DNA of 51,250 nucleotides from Helicobacter labacensis. Lineage in GTDB: Bacteria > Campylobacterota > Campylobacteria > Campylobacterales > Helicobacteraceae. Made by a program: the position numbers and the translations under genes. The DNA lies in NCBI RefSeq assembly GCF_003660285.1, contig NZ_QXQQ01000009.1:1-51250 (forward strand), read 5' to 3'. Below are positions 16,798 through 26,251 of the stretch, piece by piece (the first letter of the stretch is position 1; every line of letters begins with the position of its first letter). The notes under the pieces are model-generated. The model was not told the DNA's origin. It searched no databases and was given only the letters and a program-made list of their open reading frames with translations.

Positions 16798-18150
16798 CTA
16801 GTTATGCGGGGCTTGTAAAACCTGCGCGATGAGCTCTAGGGGGTGTAGAAACTGCGTGGGCGCGTCTATCTGGTGCAAGGCGTTATTGAGTTGCACCCGG
16901 CAAGCCGAGCACTCCGCGCTCACCACTTGGGCTTTGGTGCTAGCAATGTCTTTAGCTTTAGGCAAGCCCGCTTGCACACTCAAAGCGTAGTGATCGCTTT
17001 GCATGCTCACCCCTCCAAAGCCACAGCAACGATCGCTCTCAGCCATTTCACTTAAACTAAAGTTTGCTCCCAAAAGCGCACGGGGTTCTTTATAAACTCC
17101 TAAGACTTTTTTGGCATGGCAGGGGTCGTGGTAGGTGAGAGTGAGGGGGTTTTTAGGGTAGGTTTTAAGCACTTCTAGGAGTGCGCTATTATGGGTTAAA
17201 AAGCTAGAGGCAAATTGCAATTTATCTGCCACCTTGCGCCATTTTTCTAGCCACTCTTGGCGCGCTTGAGGATCGGGAATGCTCTCAAAGACATGCTCAT
17301 AATCTTTTTTGAGCATGCTAATACAAGTCGCCTCAGGGACTAAAATCGCCTCTGTGTGCGTGGCGACCTCTGTGAGCAAATCTACATTTTTTTGAGCTAA
17401 AAAAAGGGCGGTGTCTATATCCCCGGTGAAAAAGGCGCTCGCGCCACAGCAAAATTGCTTAGGAATGTGCGCGCTGATATTGAGCTTGTCTAAGATGCTT
17501 AATAAGCTCTTGCCCACGCTAGGGTAGTTGTAATTGCCCAAACAGCCAATAAAAATCCCCACACTCTTAGCAGGCATGTTTTCTAGGGGGGCTTTGGGGG
17601 GGATGATGCCCTGATGGGCGCGCAAAAAGCTAGTGCGCGCAAAGGGGAAAAGCGCGCGTTTAGCTAAGATTTTAGGTGCAACACGCTGGAAACGCCAATG
17701 GATTTTATCCCCCACTTGCTTAAAGGCACAGGGCGCACTCACGCTACAGAGTGAAAAGACAAAATCCATGAGTTTGGGGTGTTTGAGCAAAAAGAAGTAG
17801 AGCTTTTTATGCCAAGCGATCCCGTGTTTGCGCGCGCTTAAAACACGCACTTTTTCAATCATGTTATCAATGGGTAAATGGAAGGGGCAGACCTGCACGC
17901 AGGTGGTGCAGAGAAAACAACTCTCAAAAATGTGTTTTAGAGGGGTGTTGAGCTCTAAACTCTCTTGCTTGACAAGCGCGATGAGGTCTAAAAACCCGCG
18001 TGGAGAAGTGGTTTCATCTTTGTGGATACGATAAATGGTGCAACTAGGCACGCATTTACCACACTTCACACAAGCTTGCGTGGTGCGCTCTATGTCGCTA
18101 TCTAACCACGCCTCTAATTTAGAGGGTTTTACTGAATTTTTGATCCCCAT
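16798..18150 (-). CDS. GlpC/LldE-type iron-sulfur heterodisulfide-reductase-like protein
   Basis: The protein has two [4Fe-4S] motifs at the N-terminus (CVKCGKCVPSC and CFLCTTCVQVCPFHLP) and two CCG domains (GCLGNYN...FCCGASAF and TYHDPCHAKK...CCGFGG). This is the layout of GlpC, the membrane-linked electron-transfer subunit of anaerobic glycerol-3-phosphate dehydrogenase, and of lactate or glycolate oxidase subunits. H. pylori HP0666 has the same neighbour, hemN. No GlpA/B-like subunit is adjacent, so the donor is unknown. Start is uncertain: the ATG at 18150 is used, and an ATG at 18171 with a preceding TTG is possible. It overlaps hemN by about 30 bp. Confidence 0.88.
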   Translation of the reverse strand: MGIKNSVKPSKLEAWLDSDIERTTQACVKCGKCVPSCTIYRIHKDETTSPRGFLDLIALVKQESLELNTPLKHIFESCFLCTTCVQVCPFHLPIDNMIEKVRVLSARKHGIAWHKKLYFFLLKHPKLMDFVFSLCSVSAPCAFKQVGDKIHWRFQRVAPKILAKRALFPFARTSFLRAHQGIIPPKAPLENMPAKSVGIFIGCLGNYNYPSVGKSLLSILDKLNISAHIPKQFCCGASAFFTGDIDTALFLAQKNVDLLTEVATHTEAILVPEATCISMLKKDYEHVFESIPDPQARQEWLEKWRKVADKLQFASSFLTHNSALLEVLKTYPKNPLTLTYHDPCHAKKVLGVYKEPRALLGANFSLSEMAESDRCCGFGGVSMQSDHYALSVQAGLPKAKDIASTKAQVVSAECSACRVQLNNALHQIDAPTQFLHPLELIAQVLQAPHN

Positions 18151-19486
18151 GGTGTTTGTCCAAATACGCATCAAAGACCATCGCGATATTGCGCACTAAC
18201 ATCGCCCCCGTAGGGCTGGTTTTCAAGCCATGCGCGTCTACACTCACCAAACCCTCTTGCTCATAGGGTTTTAGTGCCTCTAGGGCTTGCTTGAAATGGG
18301 TTTTAAAATCAATATTAAAGGCGCGCTCAATGACACCAAAATTTAGCTCTAAATTATTCATCAAATGCATGATCACCTCTTTACGCAGGCGATCTTCACC
18401 GCTCAAGAGGATGCCCCGCTCAACAGGCAAATGCCCCGCATCAAGCGCATTTTCATACGCCTTTAAATCCTTAAAATTCTGGGTGTAGTAATCTAGCCCC
18501 TCTCCAATGCTAGTAACCCCTACCCCAATGGTTTGGGAGAATTTTTTAGTGGTGTAGCCCTGAAAATTGCGCCTGAGCTGTTTGTTTTGCAGGGCTAGAT
18601 AGAGTTCATTATCTTTTTTAGCAAAGTGATCCATGCCAATCATTTCATAACCATGTTGGGTTAAAAAGGCAATCAAGAATTGCAAAATCTCTAGCTTTTG
18701 GCTGGGGGTGGGCAGGGTGGTGGGGTCTATTTTCATGGTGTGTTTGATCCAGGGCACATGGGCGTAATTAAACACAGCTAGGCGATCGGGCTCTAGGCGC
18801 AGGGCTTGCTCTAGGGTGCTTTGAAAACTTTTGACACTCTGAAAAGGCAAGCCATAGATGAGATCAAAATTGATCGAGTTGATCCCAAACTCACGGGCTA
18901 ACTCCACCTTTTCACGCACTAGATCAAAGCTTTGCAAGCGGTTGATCGCTTGTTGCACCTCTAGCTCAAAATCCTGCACGCCAAAACTCAGGCGGTTAAA
19001 GCCATGTTCTTTGAGCACACGCATTTGCTCGCGATTAAAGTGGCGCGGATCGACCTCACAAGCCAACTCGGCATCGGGCGCAAAGTTAGTAAAAGTGGTT
19101 TCAATGCTCCCAATAATGCGCTCTAGTTGCGCTGCGCTAAAAAAAGTGGGCGTGCCCCCCCCAAAATGCAATTGCACCACCTCGCGCCCCGTGTCTAAAT
19201 ACTCTCTTAAAAGCTCTAATTCTTTTTGCAAGTAGAGAATGTAGCGTTCTTTCTTGCGCTCAGAATTGCTATAAATCACATTGCAGGCGCAAAAATAGCA
19301 AGGACTTTTGCAAAAGGGGAGGTGAAAATACAAAGAGAGGGGGGTTTGCTTAGGGGTGCGCGCTAAGGCTTGGATCAAATCGCGCTCTTGAAAGCCCGCA
19401 TGGAATTCTATTGCCGTGGGATAGCTGGTGTATCTAGGACCGGGTTTAGAGTGGTGGGCAAATTGCTGGAAGTCTAGAGCACTCAA
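18119..19486 (-). CDS. hemN: oxygen-independent coproporphyrinogen III oxidase
   Basis: A radical-SAM enzyme that decarboxylates coproporphyrinogen III to protoporphyrinogen IX in anaerobic heme synthesis. The cluster motif CKSPCYFCACNVI (CX3CX2CXC), the HFGGGTPTF glycine-rich motif, EVDPRHF, RLSFGVQDF and NFDLIYGLPFQ are all present, and the N-terminal GPRYTSYPTA is typical of true HemN rather than HemW. Length 455 is normal. The start appears to be TTG at 19486, overlapping the stop of the upstream gene (TTGA), which lines up with the H. pylori protein. Located in the minus-strand block conserved with H. pylori. Confidence 0.95.
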   Translation of the reverse strand: MSALDFQQFAHHSKPGPRYTSYPTAIEFHAGFQERDLIQALARTPKQTPLSLYFHLPFCKSPCYFCACNVIYSNSERKKERYILYLQKELELLREYLDTGREVVQLHFGGGTPTFFSAAQLERIIGSIETTFTNFAPDAELACEVDPRHFNREQMRVLKEHGFNRLSFGVQDFELEVQQAINRLQSFDLVREKVELAREFGINSINFDLIYGLPFQSVKSFQSTLEQALRLEPDRLAVFNYAHVPWIKHTMKIDPTTLPTPSQKLEILQFLIAFLTQHGYEMIGMDHFAKKDNELYLALQNKQLRRNFQGYTTKKFSQTIGVGVTSIGEGLDYYTQNFKDLKAYENALDAGHLPVERGILLSGEDRLRKEVIMHLMNNLELNFGVIERAFNIDFKTHFKQALEALKPYEQEGLVSVDAHGLKTSPTGAMLVRNIAMVFDAYLDKHHGDQKFSKTL

Positions 19487-19989
19487 AAGGGGATATTCTC
19501 CACATCTTCTAAATCTACAAAGCCATCTTTCTTAGACTCTAGAAACTCGGCTAGGTTGAAAAACAAATTGGGGTGTTGTCTTTTGAGTTGCTTGACAAAG
19601 TCCAATGAAGAGATTTTAGGCAAACTCCCATCACTCCCGCGCATGCCCTCTAATTTTCTAAAAGCGACCGCCATCGCGTCCTTGAAATCCACAGGGGTGA
19701 GGGTTGCCATGTCGCGCTCCAACTCCACCATGATCTTTTCTTCATACGCCCTTTGGATCACCTGCACAATGTATTGCAATAAAATCTCGGGCACCACGAC
19801 AAAGCGTTGATCCTGCTCATCTTGCACAAACCAAGCCTCTTTGGCATCAAGAGTGCCCTCCTTAGATTCTAAAAGCACTTGGTTGGGGGCTAGTCTTTTG
19901 GCTTGCACCTTATTTTTACCCGATTCTAAGCTTTGATAAATTGCTTGCATGTCGCTAGGGCTCAACCTAGCTTGAGAAGTGTTATCCAT
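19483..19989 (-). CDS. DUF2603 family protein (HP0664-like)
   Basis: A cytosolic acidic protein of 168 residues without membrane segments. It contains LAPNQVLLESKEGTLDAKEA, VVPEILLQYIVQVIQRAYEE and SSLDFVKQLKRQHPNLFFN, matching the DUF2603 family that sits between hemN and aroC in H. pylori. The ATG at 19989 is chosen because AAAGGCGG precedes it; the open frame continues 26 codons upstream into aroC without a ribosome site. Translation is coupled to hemN by overlap. Function unknown. Confidence 0.82.
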   Translation of the reverse strand: MDNTSQARLSPSDMQAIYQSLESGKNKVQAKRLAPNQVLLESKEGTLDAKEAWFVQDEQDQRFVVVPEILLQYIVQVIQRAYEEKIMVELERDMATLTPVDFKDAMAVAFRKLEGMRGSDGSLPKISSLDFVKQLKRQHPNLFFNLAEFLESKKDGFVDLEDVENIPF

Positions 19990-20026
19990 ATTTACCGCCT
20001 TTCGCTCCCATGTTAGCACAAAATCC

Positions 20027-21082
20027 CTAATAGCCATAGTGGCTTTTAATGTGATCCAAGCGCGCATGGGTGTTGCTTAGCACAAAATCCCCCAAGATCA
20101 AAGCCAATAGAGCCGCGCACACCACACTCCCCCGAATAGCAATGCATGGGTCATGCCTGCCCTTAAGGGTGATTTGCGTGCTTTCTCTCTGTATAGTGAT
20201 ACTCTCTTGGGGCAGGGCAATGCTAGAAGTGGGCTTGAAATGCACCCACACGATTAAATCCGACCCATTGCCAAAACCCCCCAACACCCCCCCGCAATGA
20301 TTGCTTTTAAACCCATGCAAGCCCAGTGCGTCATTGTAAGCACTCCCTTGCATGCTCGCAGCCTGTGGTGTGCCAATAAACACCCCCTTGACCCCATTGA
20401 GCCCCATCAAGTCATAGGCGATACGCGCGTCCAAGCGATCGCCAAATTCGCCCAAACCCAGCAAGGCGCGCCCCTGAGCGCGCACCAACACCACCCCTCC
20501 TAAACTATCTCCTGCTTTTTTTGCCTGCAAGATCGCCTCTTGTTGGGCTACTTGGGCATGTTTATCTAGGCTAAAAATGGGGCTATTTAGCGCGTGCTCA
20601 AAGTCTAACTCTTGAGCTTGCACTCCCCCTATACTATAAACTCCACTCATCACCTCTATGCCCACTTCTCTTAAAAGCAATTTAGCAATCGCCCCACCAC
20701 CCACCTTGATCACACTCTCTCTAGCTGAGCTACGCCCCCCACCCCTATGATCCCTAATGCCGTATTTGGCAAAGGTGGTAAAATCGGCATGCCCGGGGCG
20801 AAAGCTCTCTTTGATTGAGTCGTAATCCTTAGAGCGCACATTGTTATTAGAAACTATGAGCCCAATGGGCGCGCCTGTGCTTACCCCCTCAAACACTCCA
20901 CTCACTATCTCTATCTTATCCTCTTCTTGGCGTGGGGTGGTGAAGGCATTCACGCTTTTACGCCTATTAACCTGCTCTTGGATAAATTCTAAGTCTAGTT
21001 TGAGTCCGGCAGGCACGCCCTCCAACACGCCCCCCACCAAAGCCCCATGCGACTCCCCAAAGGTGCGTAGTATCAAGCTCAC
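20027..21082 (-). CDS. aroC: chorismate synthase
   Basis: Converts EPSP to chorismate with reduced FMN, the last shared step of aromatic amino acid, folate and menaquinone synthesis. Diagnostic segments are TFGESHG at the N-terminus, RPGHADFTTFAKYGIRDHRGGGRSSARES (read in two parts: GHADFTTFAKYG and DHRGGGRSSARES), KSNHCGGVLGG and LKGRHDPCIAIRG. A GTG start at 21082 overlaps the rnc stop (GTGA), with GGAGGGG before it. Family members usually have about seven more residues before TTFGESHG, so the N-terminus is slightly short. Chorismate also feeds MqnA, encoded at 25.5 kb. Confidence 0.96.
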   Translation of the reverse strand: MSLILRTFGESHGALVGGVLEGVPAGLKLDLEFIQEQVNRRKSVNAFTTPRQEEDKIEIVSGVFEGVSTGAPIGLIVSNNNVRSKDYDSIKESFRPGHADFTTFAKYGIRDHRGGGRSSARESVIKVGGGAIAKLLLREVGIEVMSGVYSIGGVQAQELDFEHALNSPIFSLDKHAQVAQQEAILQAKKAGDSLGGVVLVRAQGRALLGLGEFGDRLDARIAYDLMGLNGVKGVFIGTPQAASMQGSAYNDALGLHGFKSNHCGGVLGGFGNGSDLIVWVHFKPTSSIALPQESITIQRESTQITLKGRHDPCIAIRGSVVCAALLALILGDFVLSNTHARLDHIKSHYGY

Positions 21083-21756
21083 GCGCTCCCCTCCACACAG
21101 AGTTGCTCATAGGCGATTTGGGCACACAGTTGCTGGGCTTCTTTTTTGCTCTTAGCCGTGCAAGTGCCATAGAGTTTATCTAAGATAAAGATTTGCATTT
21201 CAAATTGTTTGGCGTGATCAGGACCGCTCTCGCTTTTGAGCGTATAAGTGGGCACGACTTTAAAGCGCGCTTGGGTGAGCTCCTGCAACGCGCTTTTATA
21301 GTCCATAAAGGTGCTTTGCAAAGAGAGATCGGGGTAAATCTTGTCTAAAAAATGACTCATCAAGGTTTTAACCGGCTCTAACCCGCTTTCTAAATAGATT
21401 GCCCCCATTAAAGCCTCAAAGGCATTAGCCAAGATCGAGGGTTTGGTATGCCCGTGGTTATTAGCCTCCGCTGGAGAGATCAAAATATGATCTTGCAAGC
21501 GCAACAAAGAGGCAAGTTTGAAAAACGCCTTTTCATTGACTAAGGCGGCGCGCATCTTAGAGAGATCGCCCTCTTGGAGCCCCTCAAAACGCGCAAATAA
21601 GATTTCTGCCACCACCAAATCCAACACCGCATCGCCCAAAAACTCTAGTCTCTCATTATTGACGCGTGCCTTTGTGCTCTTATGCGTGAGGGCTTGCTCT
21701 AAGAGTTGCGCGCTCTTAAAACGATAGCCCAGCAGTTCTTGTAGCCGATCTAACAT
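21079..21756 (-). CDS. rnc: ribonuclease III
   Basis: Cleaves double-stranded RNA in rRNA processing and sense/antisense turnover. The catalytic signature NERLEFLGDAVLDLVVAE (acidic residues Glu and Asp), the second acidic site in ANAFEALMGAIYLESG, and a C-terminal dsRNA-binding domain with DYKSALQELTQ and KSKKEAQQLCAQIAYEQL are seen. Length 225 is usual. It overlaps both neighbours by a few bases, so the block is one operon. RNase III would act on any type I toxin/antitoxin RNA pair such as the candidate near 50.5 kb. Confidence 0.96.
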   Translation of the reverse strand: MLDRLQELLGYRFKSAQLLEQALTHKSTKARVNNERLEFLGDAVLDLVVAEILFARFEGLQEGDLSKMRAALVNEKAFFKLASLLRLQDHILISPAEANNHGHTKPSILANAFEALMGAIYLESGLEPVKTLMSHFLDKIYPDLSLQSTFMDYKSALQELTQARFKVVPTYTLKSESGPDHAKQFEMQIFILDKLYGTCTAKSKKEAQQLCAQIAYEQLCVEGSA

Positions 21757-22191
21757 GAAACTCCTTTATTTTGTGCTTGGTAAGCTAGGGCTTCTTGTTT
21801 GGCTAAAGCATCACAGCGTTCATTGTGCGCATGCCCGGCATGCCCTCTGATCCAATGGGGGGTGATGTGATGGGGGGTGGATAGCTCTAAAAATTCTTGC
21901 CAAAGATCGACATTTTTGACCTTAGCAAAGGCGCGCGCCTGCCAAGCTTTAAGCCATTTAGAAATCCCATCGCACACATAAGTCGAATCGCTATAAAGCG
22001 CGATCTTACAGGGTTCTTTCAGGGCTTTGAGCCCGGCATTGAGCGCGCTAAGTTCCATGCGGTTGTTAGTGGTGTGGGCGCGCCCCCGGTGATGATTTTT
22101 CTTGATTTTGGTAGCGCAAAATCGCGCAGTAACCCCCCGCCCCCGGGTTACCCAAAGACGATCCATCGCAAAACATTTCAATGTGTTTCAT
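21750..22191 (-). pseudogene. rnhA: ribonuclease HI with compensable frameshifts
   Basis: RNase HI removes RNA from RNA-DNA hybrids. The N-terminal frame from the ATG at 22191 (GGAGG upstream) reads [20 protein letters not shown] and runs to RYQNQEK before leaving frame. The rest lies in another frame from about [19 protein letters not shown] through the catalytic YSDSTYVCDGI and WIRGHAGHAHNERCDALA. Adding one base to T5 (22096-22100) and one to C5 (22083-22087) gives [17 protein letters not shown], which matches the family length exactly. As read, no active enzyme could be made without frameshifting. Two homopolymer deficits only about ten bases apart suggest consensus errors; decay is the alternative, with rnhB at 36 kb as possible backup. 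Confidence 0.85.
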
Positions 22192-22199
22192 CATGCCTC

Positions 22200-23252
22200 C
22201 TAGTTGAGATTGAGTTGTTGGCTGTAATGAGGAGCTTGGGTGTTGAGATTCAACACGACTTGTTTCACCCCCAGCGCGCCACAGACCACGCAACGATGAC
22301 TCTCAAAGGGGGAGAGATTCTTGCAGGCTCCGCATTGGTAGCTAAAGCTCAGATCAAGGGGGTATTTGTCCTTGAAGGTGTGAAACGCCTCTAATTGCCA
22401 ATGCATGCACTCTCCCTCTATAAAGCCCTTAGCCACAAAGATTTCGCGCACGGGGGGGTGCAGTTGGGATAGCAGGGGCTGGATTTCTTCTAGGGGTAAA
22501 TCCCAAAGCAAATCCACATAGTCTATGCCTTGTTGCAAACCGGGCAATTCTTGCAAAAATAACGCCCTGTGGTAAGCCTTGCAATGTCTAAGGGCGCATT
22601 TGTAAAGGCTGGGGTGTTTGTGCCCTAGGGCTAAAATGCGCGCGCTGCGATCTTGCAAGCTCAAGTCTTCTTGGATCAACACCTGCATTTGCAAGTAATG
22701 GTAGGTTTCTAATAATCCCTGGGCTTCTAGCGCGTCCAAACATTCTAACACCTCTAGGGCTTTTTGGGGGGCGCACAGCATTTCATACACGCGCACCATC
22801 TCTTTGAGCGCGTCAATATTTCTAGGCTCGATACGCAACACCTCCACCAAAATATCATGCGCCTTTTGCATATAACCCATAGCGATGTAAGTTTGGGCTA
22901 AATGCTTTAAAAGCGTGATGCGATCTTTGGGGTACTTGGAGAGCAGGCGCAAATAGATCGTGATGGCTTGTTCTGCGCTCCCATGGCTACTATAGTGCTT
23001 GGCTAAGAACAACCAAGTTTTAAGACCTAGCACTTCTGAAGCGCTCTCTTGTTCTTTATCTAGGAGTTGTTGCACCTCAAAGACTAAATCAATGGGAGCA
23101 TAGGAGAGAGATAGGGCGTTGAGAGCCTTGAGATTCTTCTTGTGCTTGAGAAGGGAGCGGAAATGATCGATCAAAACCACCGCCCCGATCACCGCAATCA
23201 GCAACGCGATACTAAAGAGCGAATCCTTATAAACATAGGCTAACTGCTCCAC
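22200..23252 (-). CDS. membrane-anchored TPR protein with rubredoxin-like metal site (LapB-like layout, HP0660-like)
   Basis: One N-terminal membrane segment ([18 protein letters not shown], residues about 11-28) is followed by TPR-type helices, clearest at [16 protein letters not shown] and [13 protein letters not shown], and a C-terminal four-cysteine site ([21 protein letters not shown]). The same order, TM then TPR then rubredoxin-like zinc ribbon, is found in E. coli LapB (YciM), which controls LpxC degradation and lipopolysaccharide supply. That function is inferred from layout, not shown for Helicobacter. It sits between the SurA-like gene and rnhA, as in H. pylori. Confidence 0.85.
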   Translation of the reverse strand: MEQLAYVYKDSLFSIALLIAVIGAVVLIDHFRSLLKHKKNLKALNALSLSYAPIDLVFEVQQLLDKEQESASEVLGLKTWLFLAKHYSSHGSAEQAITIYLRLLSKYPKDRITLLKHLAQTYIAMGYMQKAHDILVEVLRIEPRNIDALKEMVRVYEMLCAPQKALEVLECLDALEAQGLLETYHYLQMQVLIQEDLSLQDRSARILALGHKHPSLYKCALRHCKAYHRALFLQELPGLQQGIDYVDLLWDLPLEEIQPLLSQLHPPVREIFVAKGFIEGECMHWQLEAFHTFKDKYPLDLSFSYQCGACKNLSPFESHRCVVCGALGVKQVVLNLNTQAPHYSQQLNLN

Positions 23253-23257
23253 GCAAC

Positions 23258-24295
23258 CTACTGGCGCAAATACCTAATTTTTGCCTTGACCCGCAATTTT
23301 TCGTAATACTCGGCTAAGATTTTGTCCTGTTGCTCCTCAATGAGCTTGTTAGCGATGAAATTGCGCGCTTGGTTGAAAGACACTTCTTCTTTGCCTAATT
23401 TTTCCTTGATGTAAAAGGAAACAAAATTCCCCCCACCCGCGTTCAAGATCGGGGTGAAAGTGTGTTCTTTTGTGCTTAAAAACATTTGGGCGATCTGGGG
23501 GTTGAGAGTTTTGACATTGATCTTTTCTTCCACTTTGCTCACCCCCTCAATGGCTAAGTCCTTGTTTTCTAAAGCCTTTGTGAGTGTTTGGGTGTCTTTG
23601 GCGGTGTAGCGCACGGTTACAATCTCACTAGGCACGCTAAATTCGCTTTTGTGGGCGTTGTAATATTCGCGCATTTTGGTTTCATTGCGGGTATTGACAT
23701 TGAAGAGCAAGATATTTCTAAGCAACTCTCTAGTTTCCAGCTGTTTTTTCAGCTGTTCTTTGTAGGTAACAGGGTTGATCCCCTCACTCACCAAGGTGCG
23801 CATGAAGTCGTTGACATTCATGCCATTGTGCTTGGCAATGTTTTCAATCTCGGCATCGATTTTATCGTCCTCAATGTCGATTTTAAGCCGCTTGATTTCT
23901 TGGGCTTGGATGCGTTGCAAGATCAGCGCGTTAATGGCTTGCTGGCGGCTAATGTGGTGTTCCTTTTCCTCTCTTTCAATTTGGTAAAGGGTGATGGGGG
24001 CGTTGTTGACCGTGATGGCGATCCCTCCCACAATGCCATCTTTGCGATCCTCCACAAAATCATCTGCTTGGGATTTGTTAGGAGGGGTTTTTTCTTTAGA
24101 GGAGAGCTCCTTGGGGGGCTTGGGGGTTTGGCTAATGGATTGGCGAATCTGTTCGTCTAGGTTTTTGGAGCTGTTTTTAGAACCAGATCCCTGCTCGCCA
24201 CTCACCGATTCCACTTTAGAACCTGCTGCCTGCGCGCCCACGCATACAAGCGCGACTACCATCAGCACTAGGGGGGAAAAATGTATTTTCAACAA
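23258..24295 (-). CDS. periplasmic SurA/PpiC-like chaperone (HP0659-like)
   Basis: A 345-residue secreted protein with signal peptide (LVLMVVALVCVGAQA), a low-complexity Ser/Lys linker (residues about 25-80), then a SurA N-terminal-like domain (GIAITVNNAPITLYQIEREE, INALILQRIQAQEIKRL). The parvulin-like part (EIVTVRYTAKDTQTL to NFVSFYIKEKLG) is diverged and lacks clear catalytic residues, so chaperone activity is more likely than isomerase activity. Helicobacter sends many barrel proteins to the outer membrane, which would need such a holdase. The promoter should lie in the 68 bp shared with the divergent rmuC. Confidence 0.85.
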   Translation of the reverse strand: MLKIHFSPLVLMVVALVCVGAQAAGSKVESVSGEQGSGSKNSSKNLDEQIRQSISQTPKPPKELSSKEKTPPNKSQADDFVEDRKDGIVGGIAITVNNAPITLYQIEREEKEHHISRQQAINALILQRIQAQEIKRLKIDIEDDKIDAEIENIAKHNGMNVNDFMRTLVSEGINPVTYKEQLKKQLETRELLRNILLFNVNTRNETKMREYYNAHKSEFSVPSEIVTVRYTAKDTQTLTKALENKDLAIEGVSKVEEKINVKTLNPQIAQMFLSTKEHTFTPILNAGGGNFVSFYIKEKLGKEEVSFNQARNFIANKLIEEQQDKILAEYYEKLRVKAKIRYLRQ

Positions 24296-24363
24296 GCGTT
24301 TTCTCTATATGGACTTTCTAGCAGTGTAGTATAATAGCCCTAAGAATAAGATTAAGGAGTGGC

Positions 24364-25506
24364 ATGGAGTGGTGGGTATGGGGGGTGGTGCTAGAGGGTG
24401 TGGGGTTGGGGGGGCTTGTTTGGTGGGGGGTGCGCCTCAAAATGGCTTTGGCGCGCCAAGAGATTGAGAGTGCGCAAACAAAGACCTATTTGGAGCAAAA
24501 ACTCCAAGATGAAGCCAAGAAATTACAAGCCTTCCAAGAACAAAGCAGGGAAATCCAAGAGATCAAGCACAATTTAGTGCTTGAGATCAAGCAAGCCAGC
24601 GCGCAATTATTCAGCGATCAGAGCCACCAATTCCAACAAGCCCAACAAGCGACTCTAGCCCCCTTGCAAGCTGAACTTAAAACCTGCCAAAACCTCATCA
24701 CAACTCTTAAAGAAACCCAAATCCACCAACAAGGCTATTTTAAAAGCCAATTGGATCAACTCCAGCAATGCAACACCCACCTAGCCCAGCAAGCCCAAGA
24801 CCTAGCCAAAGCCCTCAAGGGGGATCCTAAAAAACGCGGGGATTTTGGGGAAATGTTGCTAGAGAGTCTGTTAGAAAAGCATGGTTTCATCAAGGGGAAG
24901 CATTTTTTCGCCCAACAGAGTTTTAAGACACACACCACGCTACGCCCAGATATTGTCCTGCACCTGCCAGAAAACAGGAGTCTCATTATTGATTCTAAAC
25001 TCAATCTCAACGCCTACATGGATTTGCAAAGCGCGCCCAATCCCAAAACTCTCAAGGCGCTCACAGAAGGGGTCTACAAACATATCCAAGAACTAGAAAC
25101 AAAGCGCTACCACAATGAGATCGCCAATAGTGTGGATTTTACCATTATGTTCATCCCCCTAGAGGGGGTGTATTTACAAATGTTGGAATCAGAGGGGGTA
25201 AACCTCTTTGAAAAAGCCCGTTTAGCCCAAGTGATTTTAGCCAGTCCGGGAACCTTGATGGCGATCTTAATGCTGGTGCACCAACTGTGGAAACACTCCC
25301 AAATGGATCGAGATTACACGCGCTTGCAAAAACAACTTAGCACACTGGGGGCTAGACTAGAAGATTTGTGGGGGCAAGTGGGCGAATTAGGCAAGAGCAT
25401 TAAAACTACCCAAGATCGTTACAACAAAGTCAGCCAAACCCTCAAAACCGGCAAGGACAGTGTGATAGAACGCGCACAACAATTAGGGGTCAACCATGTG
25501 TTTTAG
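24364..25506 (+). CDS. rmuC: RmuC-family DNA recombination-limiting protein
   Basis: The protein has an N-terminal hydrophobic segment (MEWWVWGVVLEGVGLGGLVW), a long Gln-rich coiled coil (residues about 35-150), and the RmuC nuclease-like domain: KGDPKKRGDFGEMLLESLLE, LRPDIVLHLPENRSLIIDSKLNL (split by loops; catalytic D and D-SK), FIPLEGVYLQML and ILASPGTLMAILML. RmuC limits inverted-repeat rearrangements and is a PD-(D/E)XK-type nuclease homologue. Length 380 is in the usual range. AAGGAG lies just before the ATG. It is divergent from the SurA-like gene and convergent with mqnA. Confidence 0.93.
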   Translation: MEWWVWGVVLEGVGLGGLVWWGVRLKMALARQEIESAQTKTYLEQKLQDEAKKLQAFQEQSREIQEIKHNLVLEIKQASAQLFSDQSHQFQQAQQATLAPLQAELKTCQNLITTLKETQIHQQGYFKSQLDQLQQCNTHLAQQAQDLAKALKGDPKKRGDFGEMLLESLLEKHGFIKGKHFFAQQSFKTHTTLRPDIVLHLPENRSLIIDSKLNLNAYMDLQSAPNPKTLKALTEGVYKHIQELETKRYHNEIANSVDFTIMFIPLEGVYLQMLESEGVNLFEKARLAQVILASPGTLMAILMLVHQLWKHSQMDRDYTRLQKQLSTLGARLEDLWGQVGELGKSIKTTQDRYNKVSQTLKTGKDSVIERAQQLGVNHVF

Positions 25507-25512
25507 TGCGCC

Positions 25513-26202
25513 TCAAAAGCGCTGAGGAGTTTTAAGCCCCTTGAAGCGTAGGGCGCGATCGAAACGGCGCAGGGACAAGCGTTCTTTAGAGCGAATCCCA
25601 AAAGAGATACAGCCCAAATACTCTAGGATTTGTCCTCTTGTTAGCCCACTCTGCTTTACGCGTTGCTGCAAAATATAGTGGGGAATTTTAGGCTTGGCGC
25701 GTTTGAAGGCGCGCGCTAGGGGGGCATAGATACCCACATAACGCCACCCACAACACAGCCGCCCAAAGACAAAGGGCAGACGCGTCTTGGCGTGCCAAAG
25801 TGTGGCTAAATCCACAAAGTCCGCCTTAGGTTTTTCTTGGTAGTAAAAACACAAAGCCTTATCCCCGATTACAACCTGCCCCTTGAGCCCTAAAACTTGG
25901 CAGAGGGCATTAGAGGTCGCCGACTCGTGATCATTTTGGGGGGGCTGTTTGAGAGCTAGCACACTGCGCACCTGCTTAGAGGCGATGATCCCACAGTCTA
26001 GGGCGTGCGGGGCGCGCAGGCTGGCAATAGAAGAGATAAACCCCGCATCGATGCGCCTGAAGAGAAAATCTGTATTGAGCCTAGCCGGGTAGGTTTTTTT
26101 GAGGTGCAAAAAGGTTTTAAACCCGGACAAGCGCAGGGGGTAGGCTTTGATAAACACATCAAAGGGCAATAAATTTAAATAATCGATCTTGCCAAAACGC
26201 AT
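25513..26202 (-). CDS. mqnA: chorismate dehydratase (futalosine menaquinone pathway)
   Basis: MqnA dehydrates chorismate to 3-enolpyruvylbenzoate, the entry to the futalosine route used by Helicobacter and Campylobacter instead of the Men pathway. The start FGKIDYLNLLPFDVF, the central RRIDAGFISSIASL and the VIGDKALCFYYQEKPKADFVDL split stretch with LATLWHAKTRLPFVFG are typical of the family. The 229-residue length fits the short Helicobacter form. It converges on rmuC with a 6-bp gap. Menaquinone made here is the acceptor for the hydrogenase at 43-47 kb. Confidence 0.87.
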   Translation of the reverse strand: MRFGKIDYLNLLPFDVFIKAYPLRLSGFKTFLHLKKTYPARLNTDFLFRRIDAGFISSIASLRAPHALDCGIIASKQVRSVLALKQPPQNDHESATSNALCQVLGLKGQVVIGDKALCFYYQEKPKADFVDLATLWHAKTRLPFVFGRLCCGWRYVGIYAPLARAFKRAKPKIPHYILQQRVKQSGLTRGQILEYLGCISFGIRSKERLSLRRFDRALRFKGLKTPQRF

Positions 26203-26251
26203 GCTAAACCTTTTTATCCCATTTTACCCCAAAAGCCCGCGCTTAAACTCC

